35,930 bases of DNA from Acrasis kona (GCA_026419775.2 JAOPGA020001803.1:1-35930), one strand, 5' to 3'; positions 1 to 11,584 are shown, numbered from the stretch's first letter. Program-made: numbers and translations. Notes: generated by a model not told the origin, from the sequence alone.

Positions 1-437
1 CATGTGGCCGCAACGATTGCAGAGCGTACGCGCGTGTACACTTTCTTGTATTGTTTGGGAACTGTGCTGCCAGGTCAGTTAGAAGTCGAAGTACATCACC
101 CCGCCCGATGTTTTCTTCGCAGAAAACAAGCCATTACAAGTAAGGCTCCGTAAGGCGATCAGGCTGCGCTAACCGAAAGGTGAGCACACAACATGCTTCC
201 GGACATGTGGCCGCAACGGTTGCAGAGCGTACGCGCGTGTACACTTTCTTGTATGAGTTGTCCAAGACATCTAAGATCCATCAGGTGTTTTCTCCTCAGG
301 AAACAGACAAAGTATTGCGAGTAAGGCTCCGTAAGGCGATCAGGCTGCGCTAACCGAAAGGTTAGCACACAACATGCTTCCGGACATGTGGCCGCAACGG
401 TTGCAGAGCGTATACGCGTGTACACTTTCTTGCATGC
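1..437. repeat. ~181-bp tandem satellite with a GAAA-loop hairpin
   Basis: Two nearly identical long units begin at 140 and 321 (offset 181 bp). The second half of the unit occurs three times, at about 1-51, 204-253 and 385-434, so the array enters from the left edge and the first copy is cut by the window. Each full unit carries a 7-bp stem closed by a GAAA tetraloop (168-185 and 349-366) and a second short dyad, ACATG...CATGT, around TTCCGG. The antisense open frames here are a by-product of the repeat and resemble no family. It could be a satellite or the edge of a mobile element. Confidence 0.75.
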
Positions 438-1450
438 TTTGTTTGGGAACTGTGAAGTGACATCTCTGCCCGGACACCCAGAAGTCCAAAGACGAAGTCC
501 AGAGTTGAAGGCCTGTCGAGGTACGCCGAGTGCACACTGTTTAAACCAGAGGTTCAGGTAGTCTTCTCATCACTAATTGCTGCGTCTCCGCTCTCTTTCG
601 TGTACTTGCTTTGCTGCCGAGTATTACAAGTGCCCCTCGCTTTTCTGTCACCTCTTTTGATAGATTACAATCCCTTCAGCCAACTGTGAGAAACTGCGAC
701 ATGCCTAGTGGAGAGAGCGTCAAATACATTCGCACGGCTAGAATAACGATTTCATAGAGCAGAACAGTAAGTAGTAATACATAGAAGTGCTTCTGACTAA
801 TTCATTAAATTTATACAGAATCATTCCGAGCAGGAGCAAATCATTCTTTACCATCAGCATGCATGCAATTAAAGAAAACGTCAAGTACAAATAAGAAGCA
901 AACGTGGTATTACAAAACGAGCAAACTAGTAAATCAATCAAGAACCCATATCGAAAAGGCAGTTGCACTCAACAAACACTTGCCTACGAATGTGCATCGT
1001 TCGTGTCTAAAGATGCCATACAAACCTGATCCAAGTATGTATGATCTAAGACAAGCAATTCTTGCATTACATATTTGATCGCCGTCAGTAAACTCGCACC
1101 AACTTTTTGAATCCGATAGTCGCCAAACATATTCGATCGAATCACAAACTGACGTTACTGCCGCAAAAAGTTGAGGGAGATGTGATTGACTGATTGTGAA
1201 CGGAAATCAAATCAGCAGTTGTTGAGCCTACCACACGAAGAGAGTGGACACAAATGCAACCACGGCGCTTAATCAGTACTCAAGATGCAATTAAATCACC
1301 GTAGAGAATCCAGTCCCAATCGAACTAAATAATTGTACATAACAGAGTCCGCCAGAGCAACGAAGAGTTTGCACGCACCACCAGTCAGCTTTGAATATAC
1401 AGTTCTACACACCAAACAGCAGTTCAACGACAGACATTTTCGATCATTTA
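438..1450. other. gene-free stretch, nothing recognised
   Basis: Only short open frames on both strands with no family resemblance, no plausible start context and no visible splice-linked continuation. No RNA gene was recognised. The first ~100 bases hold degenerate leftovers of the satellite (a region like GGGAACTGTG recurs at about 57 and 444). Confidence 0.4.
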
Positions 1451-1451
1451 A

Positions 1452-2619
1452 CAGCAACAACGTTCCATCCAGCACAACCTCAAACGTTACCACTGATACT
1501 CGAACGCAATTTTCGAATCAGACGCAAATCTCGGTTGACGCGTACAATCCGCATCTCGATTACATGCAAATTGTGAAATTGCGGATCGATTAGAGTACGG
1601 CGATGCCAATTAGTTAGCGAAGGACACGAAATGCATTCAAATCATTGTCGCGTTCATCTCCCACCATGTAAGGTGAGAATGACGAAATTGTAAACAAGAG
1701 TGGAATTAGCAAGATTGCCTGGGGCTACGTCCTGAAGGACTTTTGGAGATGTTGGAACGATCAATGAGAATTTTGAGACAATCAAGATGGAAAGTGCGTC
1801 GGTAATTGCACAAGCCATTCGGAAATGCATGTGAGCCGCATCATTAGATCTAGTTATGGGGTACGATCGCACCATATTTCACAAGCCTGACACATTCTAA
1901 TTCTGAATCAAACACTTGTTTACCGGATACTATTGTTTGGTCTCAACTTTACCCCAGAGGGAGTTTACGATTGTATCAGCAGTGATTCAAAATACCGAGA
2001 GGCGAAAGAATTTTTGTATTCTTCATGGATGTCCTTTTCAAATCTACAATTCAATGTTGACAATTAAAAATGATCTCGAATCAGTTCGATACCAATCAGC
2101 GTAGAGGATGAAATGCAATCATCATCGTCACTTATAACTACCAACATGAAAGGAGAACTACAATAAGATGGGCTGCGTTGCTCAATGTCTGGAAGGTTCA
2201 TAACGAATCATGACACAACCAATGGCATCGGAGTCGATCGAACATGAGTAGGCAATCTGATCGGCCCTCGTCTGGGAAATTGAGATTTTTGAATCATTGT
2301 AGAAGATTTATCGCAGAAAAAGTAATCATGATGAGAAGCATATCGACAAAGCCTTCGACTCGGGATTGATGTATAGGTGTGATAAATCACAATCTGATTG
2401 ATTCGTTGCGAAGGAATCAAGAATTAGTTTCACGAGGAGACCTGCAAATCTACAAGTAGGGGATGGGGATCATCAAGTCCCAAATGAACTCAAAGCAACG
2501 TCACCAACTACCGATCATATATTTAGTTGAACGACAACAACGTTCCATCCAGCACAGCCTCAAACATACTCTCTGATACTCGAACGCAATTTTCGAATCA
2601 GACGCAACTCTCGGTTGTA
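1452..2619 (+). repeat. 88-bp direct repeat pair in gene-free DNA
   Basis: Bases 1452-1539 and 2532-2619 align without gaps at an exact offset of 1080 bp with only a few mismatches. A shortened third copy of the opening motif (CAACAACGTTC) is at about 2829. A related short motif, AAAGTAATCATGATGAGAAG, occurs at about 2319 and 2985. The 86-residue open frame over the first copy is Asn/Ser/Thr-rich and not family-like, so I treat this as repeat, not gene. Confidence 0.6.
2265..2296 (+). repeat. 32-bp exact inverted copy of the DPCD 5' flank
   Basis: This 32-bp segment is the perfect reverse complement of 13981-14012, which lies just upstream of the DPCD start at 14041. Looser similarity continues on one side, so both are fragments of one dispersed repeat. 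Confidence 0.75.
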
Positions 2620-3840
2620 CATTTGGAAATTTAGATTCTTGTCGGATTGAATGGTGGACTAATTTTACCGCAGATCAAGTATTATGAGCAAGCACATTAA
2701 ACATTATATCATGGTTACAAGATGCATCGACAGACAAATTACATCAAGTATTCCGATTCAGATGATGTGGGGAGACCAATCATCAAGAGGGAAATGAACC
2801 GACTACCGACCAAATACCACGTTGAGCAGCAACAACGTTCTGATTAGTCAATCATATAAGCCATGGCCAGCACGCAATGATTTCAAATAATGAGCAAAGA
2901 CGAGCATCACAGCCTCAAACATTCTCGATCGCAATCAGCAAATCAGATCCAACTCTTTGAAACATTGGATTGTGTCATCACAGGAAAAGTAATCATGATG
3001 AGAAGCACGTCAACAAAGGGAACACGATCAAGAGAGGTATACTCACCACAAAAAACAACAACATCACCACCGTCATCGTCGTAACTCCATCTCACAATGT
3101 TTCATGATTACGAGATGTATGATTTGAAATTATGATTGTCAACGATTAAGATGCTTGATCACAATCAATATGCTGAATATTATTGGAAACACATTTCCTC
3201 AATGAACTACAACTTTAGGAATCCATCAACGACAATAGGCACATTGTGATTCTTTACAAGATTTATTTGATCGATTCTTTCGGTGATTGAATCTCAGACA
3301 CAACCATTCGCCGCCACCAAGCAATCATCATTATTTTCGACCTTGTTTAAATGGGACATTTATTCGAACAAATTATAAATGTCGAATCATCATAATTACA
3401 ACACTATAGACGATTACCAATTCAAATCACGACAACTCAGTTATACAAGTAAATCTCGATATGAATAATAAAACGTTCTATATGTGGTCGCACATGGGTA
3501 AGTCATCAACTTTATTTCCTCATTGGTAATTACATTAGTCACCATCACTTTCAAAATCAAGATTCAACACCATGACACCAACAATCATAATCGAACAAGC
3601 GACTTGGAGCCAGTATTCCCAATCGATCATTTGTTGTCAATCACCATGACACAATCTACATGTAGAAAATGAATCATCCCTCCTCATCATCGATGCCCCC
3701 ACATCTGATGATATCAATTCCCTGCAACGTCGTCAATCTCCACCCACTACGGAGTTGTCATTTAATGCACACGCCCATTTCGAAAATCCCCCACCCCACC
3801 CACCACACATGACAATTTAAAGTCCACCAAGAAAATAATA
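2620..3840. other. gene-free stretch, simple AT-rich DNA
   Basis: No coding frame longer than about 64 residues and no recognisable RNA. Sequence is rich in CA/TCA-type triplets and contains scattered remnants of the repeats described at 1452-2619. Confidence 0.4.
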
Positions 3841-4130
3841 TACATGTGGCGACAATCAAGTAACATGATGATCCCCTGTGACGTCAACAATCGCTTGCAT
3901 CATACCACTATTCCCACAACACTGTCAATCTCTGCACGCTCTATTCAACCATCAACGCTCAACGCACATCTCCTTCAAGAAACCCCCACCACCCCGCTCA
4001 CACAATCATAACACTCGCTACCATACCCACACCACTTGGTCATCACAGATCATTGATGGACCACTATACACCCACGATTACACGTACGACCATTAATCAG
4101 TGTCACATCAATGCATGACTACTATTATAT
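3840..4130 (+). repeat. dispersed repeat family, copy 1
   Basis: Shares blocks with the segment at 4400-4650 and, in reverse complement, with 13390-13700: the block ending in CACTTGGTCATCACAGAT, the block CTGTCAATCTCTGCAC, and the CCCCTGTGACGTCAA block. Copies are clearly diverged and contain indels. The CA/CCC-rich translations show no protein family. Confidence 0.6.
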
Positions 4131-4399
4131 GGTAGACCATTACCCCATCACATTCATCAAGTCACTCGCACGCCACCACGTATCCATCTAGTCGGCATAC
4201 TTTATACTCACGCTGCATATATGACTGCTATATACCCCATCAGATCAACGCATGACATCACCACCACTACTCAAAAATGTCGAACTCAACATTGTAGAGA
4301 GGCGCGTTGTATGTTCACTCACCACTACACTCCACTGGTCAGCGCGTACATTATGGACCTTATTATACAATACTCAATGATTTCAAGTCCATCAAGAAA

Positions 4400-4650
4400 A
4401 CATTACTCATGGAGTCATTAATCAGCATAATGTCAAGAATATGCACTCTTGGCGCAAACAACACCATACTCCTCAGTTGTAATTACCCCTGTGATGTCAA
4501 TCGTACAACGCACACCCCTATAAATCCCCACCCCACCGCACAATCACCACACCTTCGTCTCGCGTCGTCCCATGACCTCTAACTACTATACCCACACCAC
4601 TTGGTCATCACAGATCGATCATCATGATGAAACACCACTTACCCACACTT
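4400..4650 (+). repeat. dispersed repeat family, copy 2
   Basis: Best match is the reverse complement of 13430-13690. A shared stretch reads CATAATGTCAAGAATATGC, and CACTTGGTCATCACAGAT closes both copies. The order of blocks is the same in both, so these are true copies and not chance composition. Confidence 0.65.
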
Positions 4651-4819
4651 GACACATGATCACACCCATCAATAAGAAATTCAAAAATTGTACAATAAAT
4701 CCTGACCTAAAGAATTGTTAGGGAAGGGCCTTATTGGGCTTTAAAGTACTTTTGTTTTGTTGTTAATTAAAAACCAACGTTAATGTGATAGATTCATTCG
4801 TAATAAAAAAACAAATCAT

Positions 4820-6385
4820 TTATTCTTGCTCCATGTCCAAATGCACATCGATCAACTCTCTCTGCTTCTCCTTTCCAAACAATTGATCATCATCCTCGTA
4901 TTCCTCGATGGGCGTCATCATGGAGGCATCGTCCAACATACCTCTAGCCTGATACTCCTCATCATCGTCGTCGCCAAAGAATGCACCACTAGTCAACACA
5001 TGATCGCTCAATATCACCTCCTGTTGATTGCTGGGCAAGAAGAACAAGGCCAACGTGATCACATAATAATTCAACAATGGAAACATGCTCAAGTACTGCG
5101 CAGCACTGTTCACGTCGTCCTTCATCAAGAAGGTCACAAAATCAACGCCCAACACCATGCACACCAACACCGTGAGCCCCAAGAAGAATTTATACTTGGC
5201 ACTGATGCTGTACTGCGACACGTAGTGCTGTCTAAAGTTGCTCCTAGTGTCGTGAGCATCGCTTCTATCCAATTTCAACAGCGCCTCATAAAACACATCG
5301 TCTCCAGCCACTGCTCTAATGGTATAGTACACCACCAACAAGAATATGATCAAACCAATCATGGCGATGGCCATGTTGACCTGACCAAAGAAGGGAATTT
5401 CGTGAATGGGATCTGCAATTTCGTTGAAGCGCTCCCATATCAACGTGACGGTGATCAACAGCCACAGGCACGCCACCAATAATAATTTGGGCAGGTAAAA
5501 ATTGAAGGAGCGCCTCTGCGTTCCATTGTGCATGGGCAACACTGCACTGTGCGACATGATCAACACGAACAGCAGCAGCAAGCACACGCATGACGATTGG
5601 AATACAATGTCAATCAGGGTGAACAAGTACACGTCGTTCACCAGGAATAATGGGTTGTTGAACATGATGAGCGATGGCAACAACACCATGATCCATTTTT
5701 GTTCTACTTTACAATAGGACCACGTCTGCATGCGGAACAGCATTAACGAATAATATAATGTTACAATGACGCTCATGATTGTGAATATGCTCCTCAACGT
5801 CATCTCGAAGGTGGTGTAGTTCGAATTGGTGGTCTCAATTTGCGAAAAGATTACATCCTCCAGGAGTTCCGCCTTGTATACTGCGCCTATTCCTGATAAT
5901 GTTGTGATGACGCGGTATTCCTTGTATTCAATGTACCGGGTTAGATAGGTCACGATGGGGCTACAAAAGTATTGCGACGAACTCGAATCGCACGAGATTG
6001 AACGTTGGAGCGACTGTGATTGGTGAATGTCGATCCACTTATCGTCGCTCAATCCTTGTATGCTTGTATTTAAATATAAATCATTCTTGTTCAACTTGTT
6101 CACCGTGCGTTCCTTGAGAAGGATGGAGAAGGTGATTTCTTGATTGGTCTTGTTTACTTTGCCCAACACGTTTGATTCTTGTATAATGCTGTGTGCGCCA
6201 TTGAAAAATCCAGAATAGTCGCCATCAATCGTTGCTTTATGGGTGTACACTTGCTTCACTGTGGGTGCGAAGGCAATGATGCCGATGGATCCTAATACGG
6301 ACAGGAAGAACACAAAGAATGCTGCCAGAATGACAAAACTAGGCAGCACATCCACCAGTGCAGTGTATGTTCGTTGTCTAGACAT
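4820..6385 (-). CDS. TMEM181: TMEM181-like seven-transmembrane protein (GOST family)
   Basis: Intronless, 521 residues, starting at the ATG at 6385. An N-terminal membrane anchor (about residues 12-38) is followed by a ~150-residue luminal domain and then a bundle of hydrophobic helices between about 195 and 460. The block VEQKWIMVLLPSLIMFNNP, followed about 60 residues later by FNFYLPK, is the TMEM181/Wntless-type signature. The family (TMEM181, WLS, GPR107, TMEM87) acts in Golgi and endosomal membranes, and human TMEM181 is linked to toxin entry; here the role is inferred only. The tail is acidic (a run of Asp/Glu near 475). The TAA stop is inside AATAAA (GAA TAA ATG). The start is only 28 bp past the SMARCC stop on the same strand. 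Confidence 0.85.
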   Translation of the reverse strand: MSRQRTYTALVDVLPSFVILAAFFVFFLSVLGSIGIIAFAPTVKQVYTHKATIDGDYSGFFNGAHSIIQESNVLGKVNKTNQEITFSILLKERTVNKLNKNDLYLNTSIQGLSDDKWIDIHQSQSLQRSISCDSSSSQYFCSPIVTYLTRYIEYKEYRVITTLSGIGAVYKAELLEDVIFSQIETTNSNYTTFEMTLRSIFTIMSVIVTLYYSLMLFRMQTWSYCKVEQKWIMVLLPSLIMFNNPLFLVNDVYLFTLIDIVFQSSCVCLLLLFVLIMSHSAVLPMHNGTQRRSFNFYLPKLLLVACLWLLITVTLIWERFNEIADPIHEIPFFGQVNMAIAMIGLIIFLLVVYYTIRAVAGDDVFYEALLKLDRSDAHDTRSNFRQHYVSQYSISAKYKFFLGLTVLVCMVLGVDFVTFLMKDDVNSAAQYLSMFPLLNYYVITLALFFLPSNQQEVILSDHVLTSGAFFGDDDDEEYQARGMLDDASMMTPIEEYEDDDQLFGKEKQRELIDVHLDMEQE

Positions 6386-6413
6386 TTACAAAATTCGATT
6401 ACAATAAAATAAT

Positions 6414-8600
6414 TTATTCGGGCTTGTGCTTGAATCGATCATTCAGCAGTTCTTGCCTAGCATTCTCCAATTCTTGAGTCTCCTTCGATAACAAGGCATC
6501 CAACTGTTCAAAGTGCCTCACCTTAATCTCCAATTTCTTCAGCTGCTTGTCGATCACGGCTGCAACGTTCCTCTGTATCTCCCTCTCCTCCTTCTCGCAC
6601 AACAACTTGGCACGTGCAGATGCAGCACCCAGAGCAGCAGCACCGGCAGTTCTCACGTCCATCTTGCTCACGTCAATAATGTTATTAAATGTATCGGATG
6701 ATTGTTGTTGCTGTTGCTGTTGTTGTTGCTGTTGTTGTTGTTGATCGAACGCTGCCAACGCTGCCTGTGCTGCAGCACTCGCCACCGATGGACTCACCAT
6801 GCTCGATAAGAACGCAATGGTGCTCATGATGGGGTTGGTGCTGTCGGCGAAGGGCATGGGTTGTTCGTTGCTGCTGGACGTGACCTCCTGAGCGTCCACC
6901 AAAAAGTCATCCTCGATGGGCAATTGTACAAAGTGCATCAGGCATTGTTCCTTCGTGCGATTGTTGCCCACCATTTGCGCCACTGCGCTCCAATCCTCCT
7001 TGTACTTGTCCACTGCGTCCAACAATTTCAACGTCTCGTCGTCGCTCCACTCGGGTCCAGCGTTCATGTGATTGGGCTGCGATGGTTGAGGCACGGCGAA
7101 TCGGTTGCCCCCTTGTTGAGACAACACTTGAGATGCATTCACGTGAGTATTCAACAAGATCATCTTTTCCGTGTTGGTCATCATGGTGTGTTGGGATGGA
7201 TCCTTGGTGTAGTCGTGATACATTGGGTTGGCCGGTTGATTGCTGAACGTTTGATTGAGGCCGATGGGTTTGTTGCGCGGATCCACTCCATAATTGATGA
7301 GGCCCCATTGTTCCAAGAATGTATGCACCCTCATGATGGCACACACGTCTCCCGTCAGCACCTTCCTGCACTCGGTGGCGGTCAAGTAGCGATTGGTGTC
7401 CCTTCTAAATGTATTCACCATGTAGTTGCGATATTGCTTGTAAATGGTTGCATTCTTGTCTGGCGATTTGTTGTCGAAGAATTCTGGCAGCGACCTCCTC
7501 TCCACCTCGTTCACCTCCTCCAACTTGAACCATGCGCTGTGCGAGGGCACAATGACGGTGGGTATGGTTGATTGTGCGCTCGATGTGGTTTGTTGTTGTT
7601 GAGCGATGCTTGTTTCATTGTTGGTCTTGATGCGTTTGTTGGATGTTTCTTCCAATTGAGCGTCGCTGGCGCTGCGTTTATTTGTCTGTAGTATTCTTCT
7701 CTTGTTACGGCCCTGTGGTGGTTGTGGTGTGGCGTCGGCTGGTGTGGGAAGGGTGCCGAGTTGTTGCGCTTGCTCGGATGCATCCTCCAACGTGAGGTCG
7801 TAATCATTCTCGTTCATCCATTCGTTAAAAAAGTGAGAGTCTCTGATGAACCTGGCATGTACCTTCCACTTGTCCCTTTGCAGGTTGGGCTCCACTTCTC
7901 CTTCCCCTTGTACGTTGGCTTTGCTCATCCACTCGTCATAACTGTCTGGATAGTACCACCAGTGGATGTGTGAAATGGTTTGGTTGGATTCAATGGTTCG
8001 TAAGTAATCTTCGCCGCCCTCTGACTCCTTCAAATGTTCTGGATCATCAAGAACTACGTGGGTCGCATCCTTCTCGTCGACAACTTGTCTGCACATGCTC
8101 ATGTCGCGCACTGATGACTCTAACTGTTTTTTGTGTGCCAAATCATTAACGTTGATGTAAATGGACTTGACTTGAATGAAGCCCTTTTGCTCCAAATCAG
8201 ATTGTATGCTCCTGAACAATTCAACATTCTTCTCCGTTCTTTTCTGGTTTAGTAGGGTGAAGTCAAACCGCTTCCATTCCTGTTGCGCTTTGAACGAATA
8301 ACACTTTCTTAGAATATGAACTATGGTGCCATTGGTTGGTTCAAAGTCGTTGAAACATGAAAAAGGAAGCTTCATCATCGCTATGCGCGTATCCTTCGGT
8401 GCGTCGACGCCAAAGGCCTCTTCATTGAATTGTATTAGCTGAATTAATAGTTGAGATAGATGTTTTGGTGTCACTTGAGATAGATCGAGCGTACCATCCA
8501 TCAACGTGGACAATATTGGTGCAAGCTTCGCAATGGTACCGTCTGATTCATAATCGGATATGCTTGCGTTGGCGCGCTTATTGATTGTTCTTTGGGACAT
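6414..8600 (-). CDS. SMARCC: SWI/SNF chromatin-remodelling subunit, SMARCC/Swi3 type
   Basis: 728 residues without introns. I chose the ATG at 8600 (MSQRTINKR); the open frame extends ten codons upstream only from a TTG. An N-terminal SMARCC-type region (about 50-260) is followed by a basic, nuclear-localisation-like linker, a SWIRM domain (about 355-441, from SAWFKLEEVNEVERRSLPEF to QWGLINYGVD), a SANT/Myb domain (about 517-568, EWSDDETLKLLDAV), a hydrophobic SWIRM-associated helix, 14 glutamines (encoded near 6704-6745), and a coiled coil with KKLEIKVRHFEQL, the SMARCC leucine-zipper signature. It is expected to be a core scaffold dimer of the nuclear remodeller. The TAA stop lies inside AATAAA. 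The bestrophin-like gene diverges 158 bp away. Confidence 0.93.
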   Translation of the reverse strand: MSQRTINKRANASISDYESDGTIAKLAPILSTLMDGTLDLSQVTPKHLSQLLIQLIQFNEEAFGVDAPKDTRIAMMKLPFSCFNDFEPTNGTIVHILRKCYSFKAQQEWKRFDFTLLNQKRTEKNVELFRSIQSDLEQKGFIQVKSIYINVNDLAHKKQLESSVRDMSMCRQVVDEKDATHVVLDDPEHLKESEGGEDYLRTIESNQTISHIHWWYYPDSYDEWMSKANVQGEGEVEPNLQRDKWKVHARFIRDSHFFNEWMNENDYDLTLEDASEQAQQLGTLPTPADATPQPPQGRNKRRILQTNKRSASDAQLEETSNKRIKTNNETSIAQQQQTTSSAQSTIPTVIVPSHSAWFKLEEVNEVERRSLPEFFDNKSPDKNATIYKQYRNYMVNTFRRDTNRYLTATECRKVLTGDVCAIMRVHTFLEQWGLINYGVDPRNKPIGLNQTFSNQPANPMYHDYTKDPSQHTMMTNTEKMILLNTHVNASQVLSQQGGNRFAVPQPSQPNHMNAGPEWSDDETLKLLDAVDKYKEDWSAVAQMVGNNRTKEQCLMHFVQLPIEDDFLVDAQEVTSSSNEQPMPFADSTNPIMSTIAFLSSMVSPSVASAAAQAALAAFDQQQQQQQQQQQQQQSSDTFNNIIDVSKMDVRTAGAAALGAASARAKLLCEKEEREIQRNVAAVIDKQLKKLEIKVRHFEQLDALLSKETQELENARQELLNDRFKHKPE

Positions 8601-8758
8601 TGTTTGAAACGAACAAATCCAAGTTGACAAGAATTAATTTCGACATTATAAACCAGTTCAGACTATTAACAAAGAATAGACGCATCTCTCCATTAGCATG
8701 TGGTATGATAAAATGAAGTCCACAAGTATCAAATGGTTGAGTGGGATTGGTTGATCAA
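8601..8758. promoter_or_regulatory. divergent promoter region, SMARCC / bestrophin-like
   Basis: 158 bp separate the two divergent start codons, so both promoters must lie here or inside the genes. A TATAA-like stretch (ATTATAAACC) is at about 8644. No other element is recognised. Confidence 0.4.
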
Positions 8759-9771
8759 ATGTCAAGAAATCCAGTTGATCATGATCTGATTGCTTCCCAG
8801 CAGGGATTCTCTCAAGCCGATGATGAAATCATTCAAACACAAAGAAGAGCATGGTACAATATACTAATATCAATAAGGGGGACTGTAAGTTTTTTGATGG
8901 TGATGATTAGTAACAATTAAATCAGGTCATTAAAGACGTTCTTTTAAGAGTTGCTTGTTTAACATTGTTTTCCACTATAATTACCGCTCTTTACGAGTTC
9001 CAATACATTACCGTGACTTACAGCGCCGATGCACACAAGTTGATTGGATTGGGCTTGTCTCTGCTTTTAGTTTACAGAACAAATTCAAGTTATGATAGAT
9101 ATTGGGAAGGAAGAAAGTTGTGGGCCGACATTGTAAATGGATGCAGGAACATGATCCGTTTTGGAAAAGCGGCTGACGAGACCAAGAAAATTCGTCAACT
9201 ATCACACCTTTTGTGCGCATATTGCTTTTCGCTAAAACAAAGGTTAAGGGGAGATAATACCTTTTCCAGGTATTCTGACTACTTAAACGACTCGCAGATG
9301 CAATTCCTGGAAACAACCAAAAATAAACCCTTCGCCATCACGCTGCTGATCACCGACTGGACCAGAATGAATTACACGGATCGCGAAAGCTTAAAGATTA
9401 TGGAACAATACACGGCTGCTCTTGTGACTGCTCAAGGTGGTCTGGAAAGAATCATGAACACACAAATTCCATTCAGCTACATTGCACAAATCCATCACAT
9501 CTTGTTCGGGTACTTGATCACCCTGCCGTTCGTCCTCACCGAGTATCATTGGGCTGGAATTGCTGTGATTGCGCTCATTTCGTTTGCCATGTTAGGAATA
9601 GAGGAGAGTGGAATAGAGATTGAAGATCCATTTGGAGAGGACAAGAATGATTTACCTTTGGACGCAATATGCTCGAGCGTGCTCAATAATGTTAGACTCG
9701 TTTGTGAGGACCACCATGTGGACTTTGACGAGCCTGTTAGAAGCAATAATGTAGAAATTGAATTAAATTAG
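8759..9771 (+). CDS. bestrophin-like anion channel (UPF0187/RFP-TM family), one intron
   Basis: Exons 8759-8884 and 8926-9771, intron 41 bp (GTAAGT...AATCAG), giving 323 residues. The start MSRNPVDHD is in frame after splicing; the open frame from 8965 begins at a TTG and would lack the N-terminal helix. The hallmark LLVYRTNSSYDRYWEGRKLW is present (about residues 80-99), as is the C-terminal IEDPFGEDKNDLPLD motif of the bacterial/plant bestrophin-like branch. Family members are pentameric chloride/anion channels in plasma, thylakoid or other membranes; the location here is unknown. The stop is TAG, with no AATAAA overlap. Confidence 0.88.
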
Positions 9772-9801
9772 TTTCTTTTCGATTAAGCTTTTTACAATTA
9801 A

Positions 9802-10581
<780 letters not shown>

Positions 10582-10779
10582 AATATCAGTCTTAATAAAG
10601 CTCTAACAGTTTATTAATGTAATGAATTGTTCCATTTAATTTACTTAATACACTTTACTGACGAAAATTTTGGATGCTAGTAGGGCTTCGATGCGAATAA
10701 AGATAAGAGAGGAGGTGATTGACTTTAGTGAGATTGAGGGTGTGAGCATACAGGCGATAATTTTGCTGAAATTGTTAAT

Positions 10780-11245
10780 AGCCGTTCAAAGGGGCTAGAA
10801 GCTCAAAGTAAACTTTTGTCAGCAACAACGGGCAATGCAGGAAATAACGGAACTTTTTGCTTCGAGCTAGAACAAAACATCAAAGCAGATTTGGAATAAT
10901 TTGATGACCGAGTGCAAGTTTAAAGGTAGGGAGAGCAAAGTCAATTGTCTCCCATATGTTATCAACTTGTGTGTGCAGAACATGCTTGATGGACATGATG
11001 ATGACGTCAAGGTGAGATCCGTAGCAAAACACTTTTCAGCCACCCTACAGCATTGGCGAAGCATCTGTAAATGTTGGAATGGAAAAAAACAAATTCATTC
11101 ATACAGACACAGTTGACAGATGGAATTACACCTATCGCATGTTGAATGATACAATTCAGGTTAAGAAAGTGTATGACCAAGTTACAAACGATTCTGACTT
11201 GATGGTAGAAGTGCGAGTCCCGGGATGCCGGAGTTATTGATGTGT
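10780..11245 (+). pseudogene. decayed hAT-family transposase fragment
   Basis: Three successive frames carry hAT landmarks in the correct order. First (from 10819) comes LLSATTGNAGNNGTFCFELE, matching the TTDNAxNN...E(L/M)E region. Next (from 10901) comes VNCLPYVINLCVQNML, matching the RIRCxAHxxNLxVQ block. Then (from 11112) comes VDRWNYTYRMLNDTI, matching the TRWNSTYxML block. At least two frameshifts and in-frame stops (TAA after ADLE, TAA after RVQV) interrupt it, and the aspartate of the TTDNA motif is Gly. No N-terminal zinc finger or C-terminal dimerisation domain was found and no terminal repeats were identified. It is inactive. Confidence 0.8.
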
Positions 11246-11584
11246 TATCCATTAACGACAGCTATTACTTACTGCAATCCAACTCCAAACCAATTTTGAG
11301 GTTCGACTCAATTAGTTTACATGAAGTTGCATAATTAGTTACACGCACCATGATTATTCGACAAAATATCACAATTAGTTTCTAATTGCACAAATAAATT
11401 CTGGAAGTAACCCTAATAATTCTTCCTCTCCTTGCCAAAACTGAAGTGTGATTAGATCAGAAACACCAAAACATGTTCGGATCAACATTTTGAACATTTT
11501 GATGGGAATAGACGACGAGCACTATTCTTTCAATATCGTACGACAACTTTTTGAAATGGCAGCAAAATTACTTAGACATCATTA
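11246..11584. other. gene-free stretch
   Basis: No coding frame or RNA recognised. It may include more eroded hAT sequence, but nothing specific can be read. Confidence 0.35.

Noticed and set aside
1-437. Hammerhead-type ribozyme in the satellite
   Set aside because: The GAAA hairpin is present, but the CUGANGA core is missing on both strands.
159-537. Antisense open frames of 88 and 65 residues in the left-edge repeat
   Set aside because: They are copies of the same satellite read in antisense, with no family resemblance; the frames exist because the repeat is tandem.
4826-5482. 218-residue plus-strand open frame
   Set aside because: It lies wholly antisense to TMEM181; its His/Gln-rich translation is the usual shadow of a hydrophobic protein, and TMEM181 has family motifs.
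6861-7571. 236-residue plus-strand open frame
   Set aside because: Antisense shadow of SMARCC across the SWIRM and SANT domains.
11300-11309. GGTTCGACTC, resembling a tRNA B box
   Set aside because: No A box, acceptor stem or anticodon arm can be built around it; it lies just past the hAT fossil.
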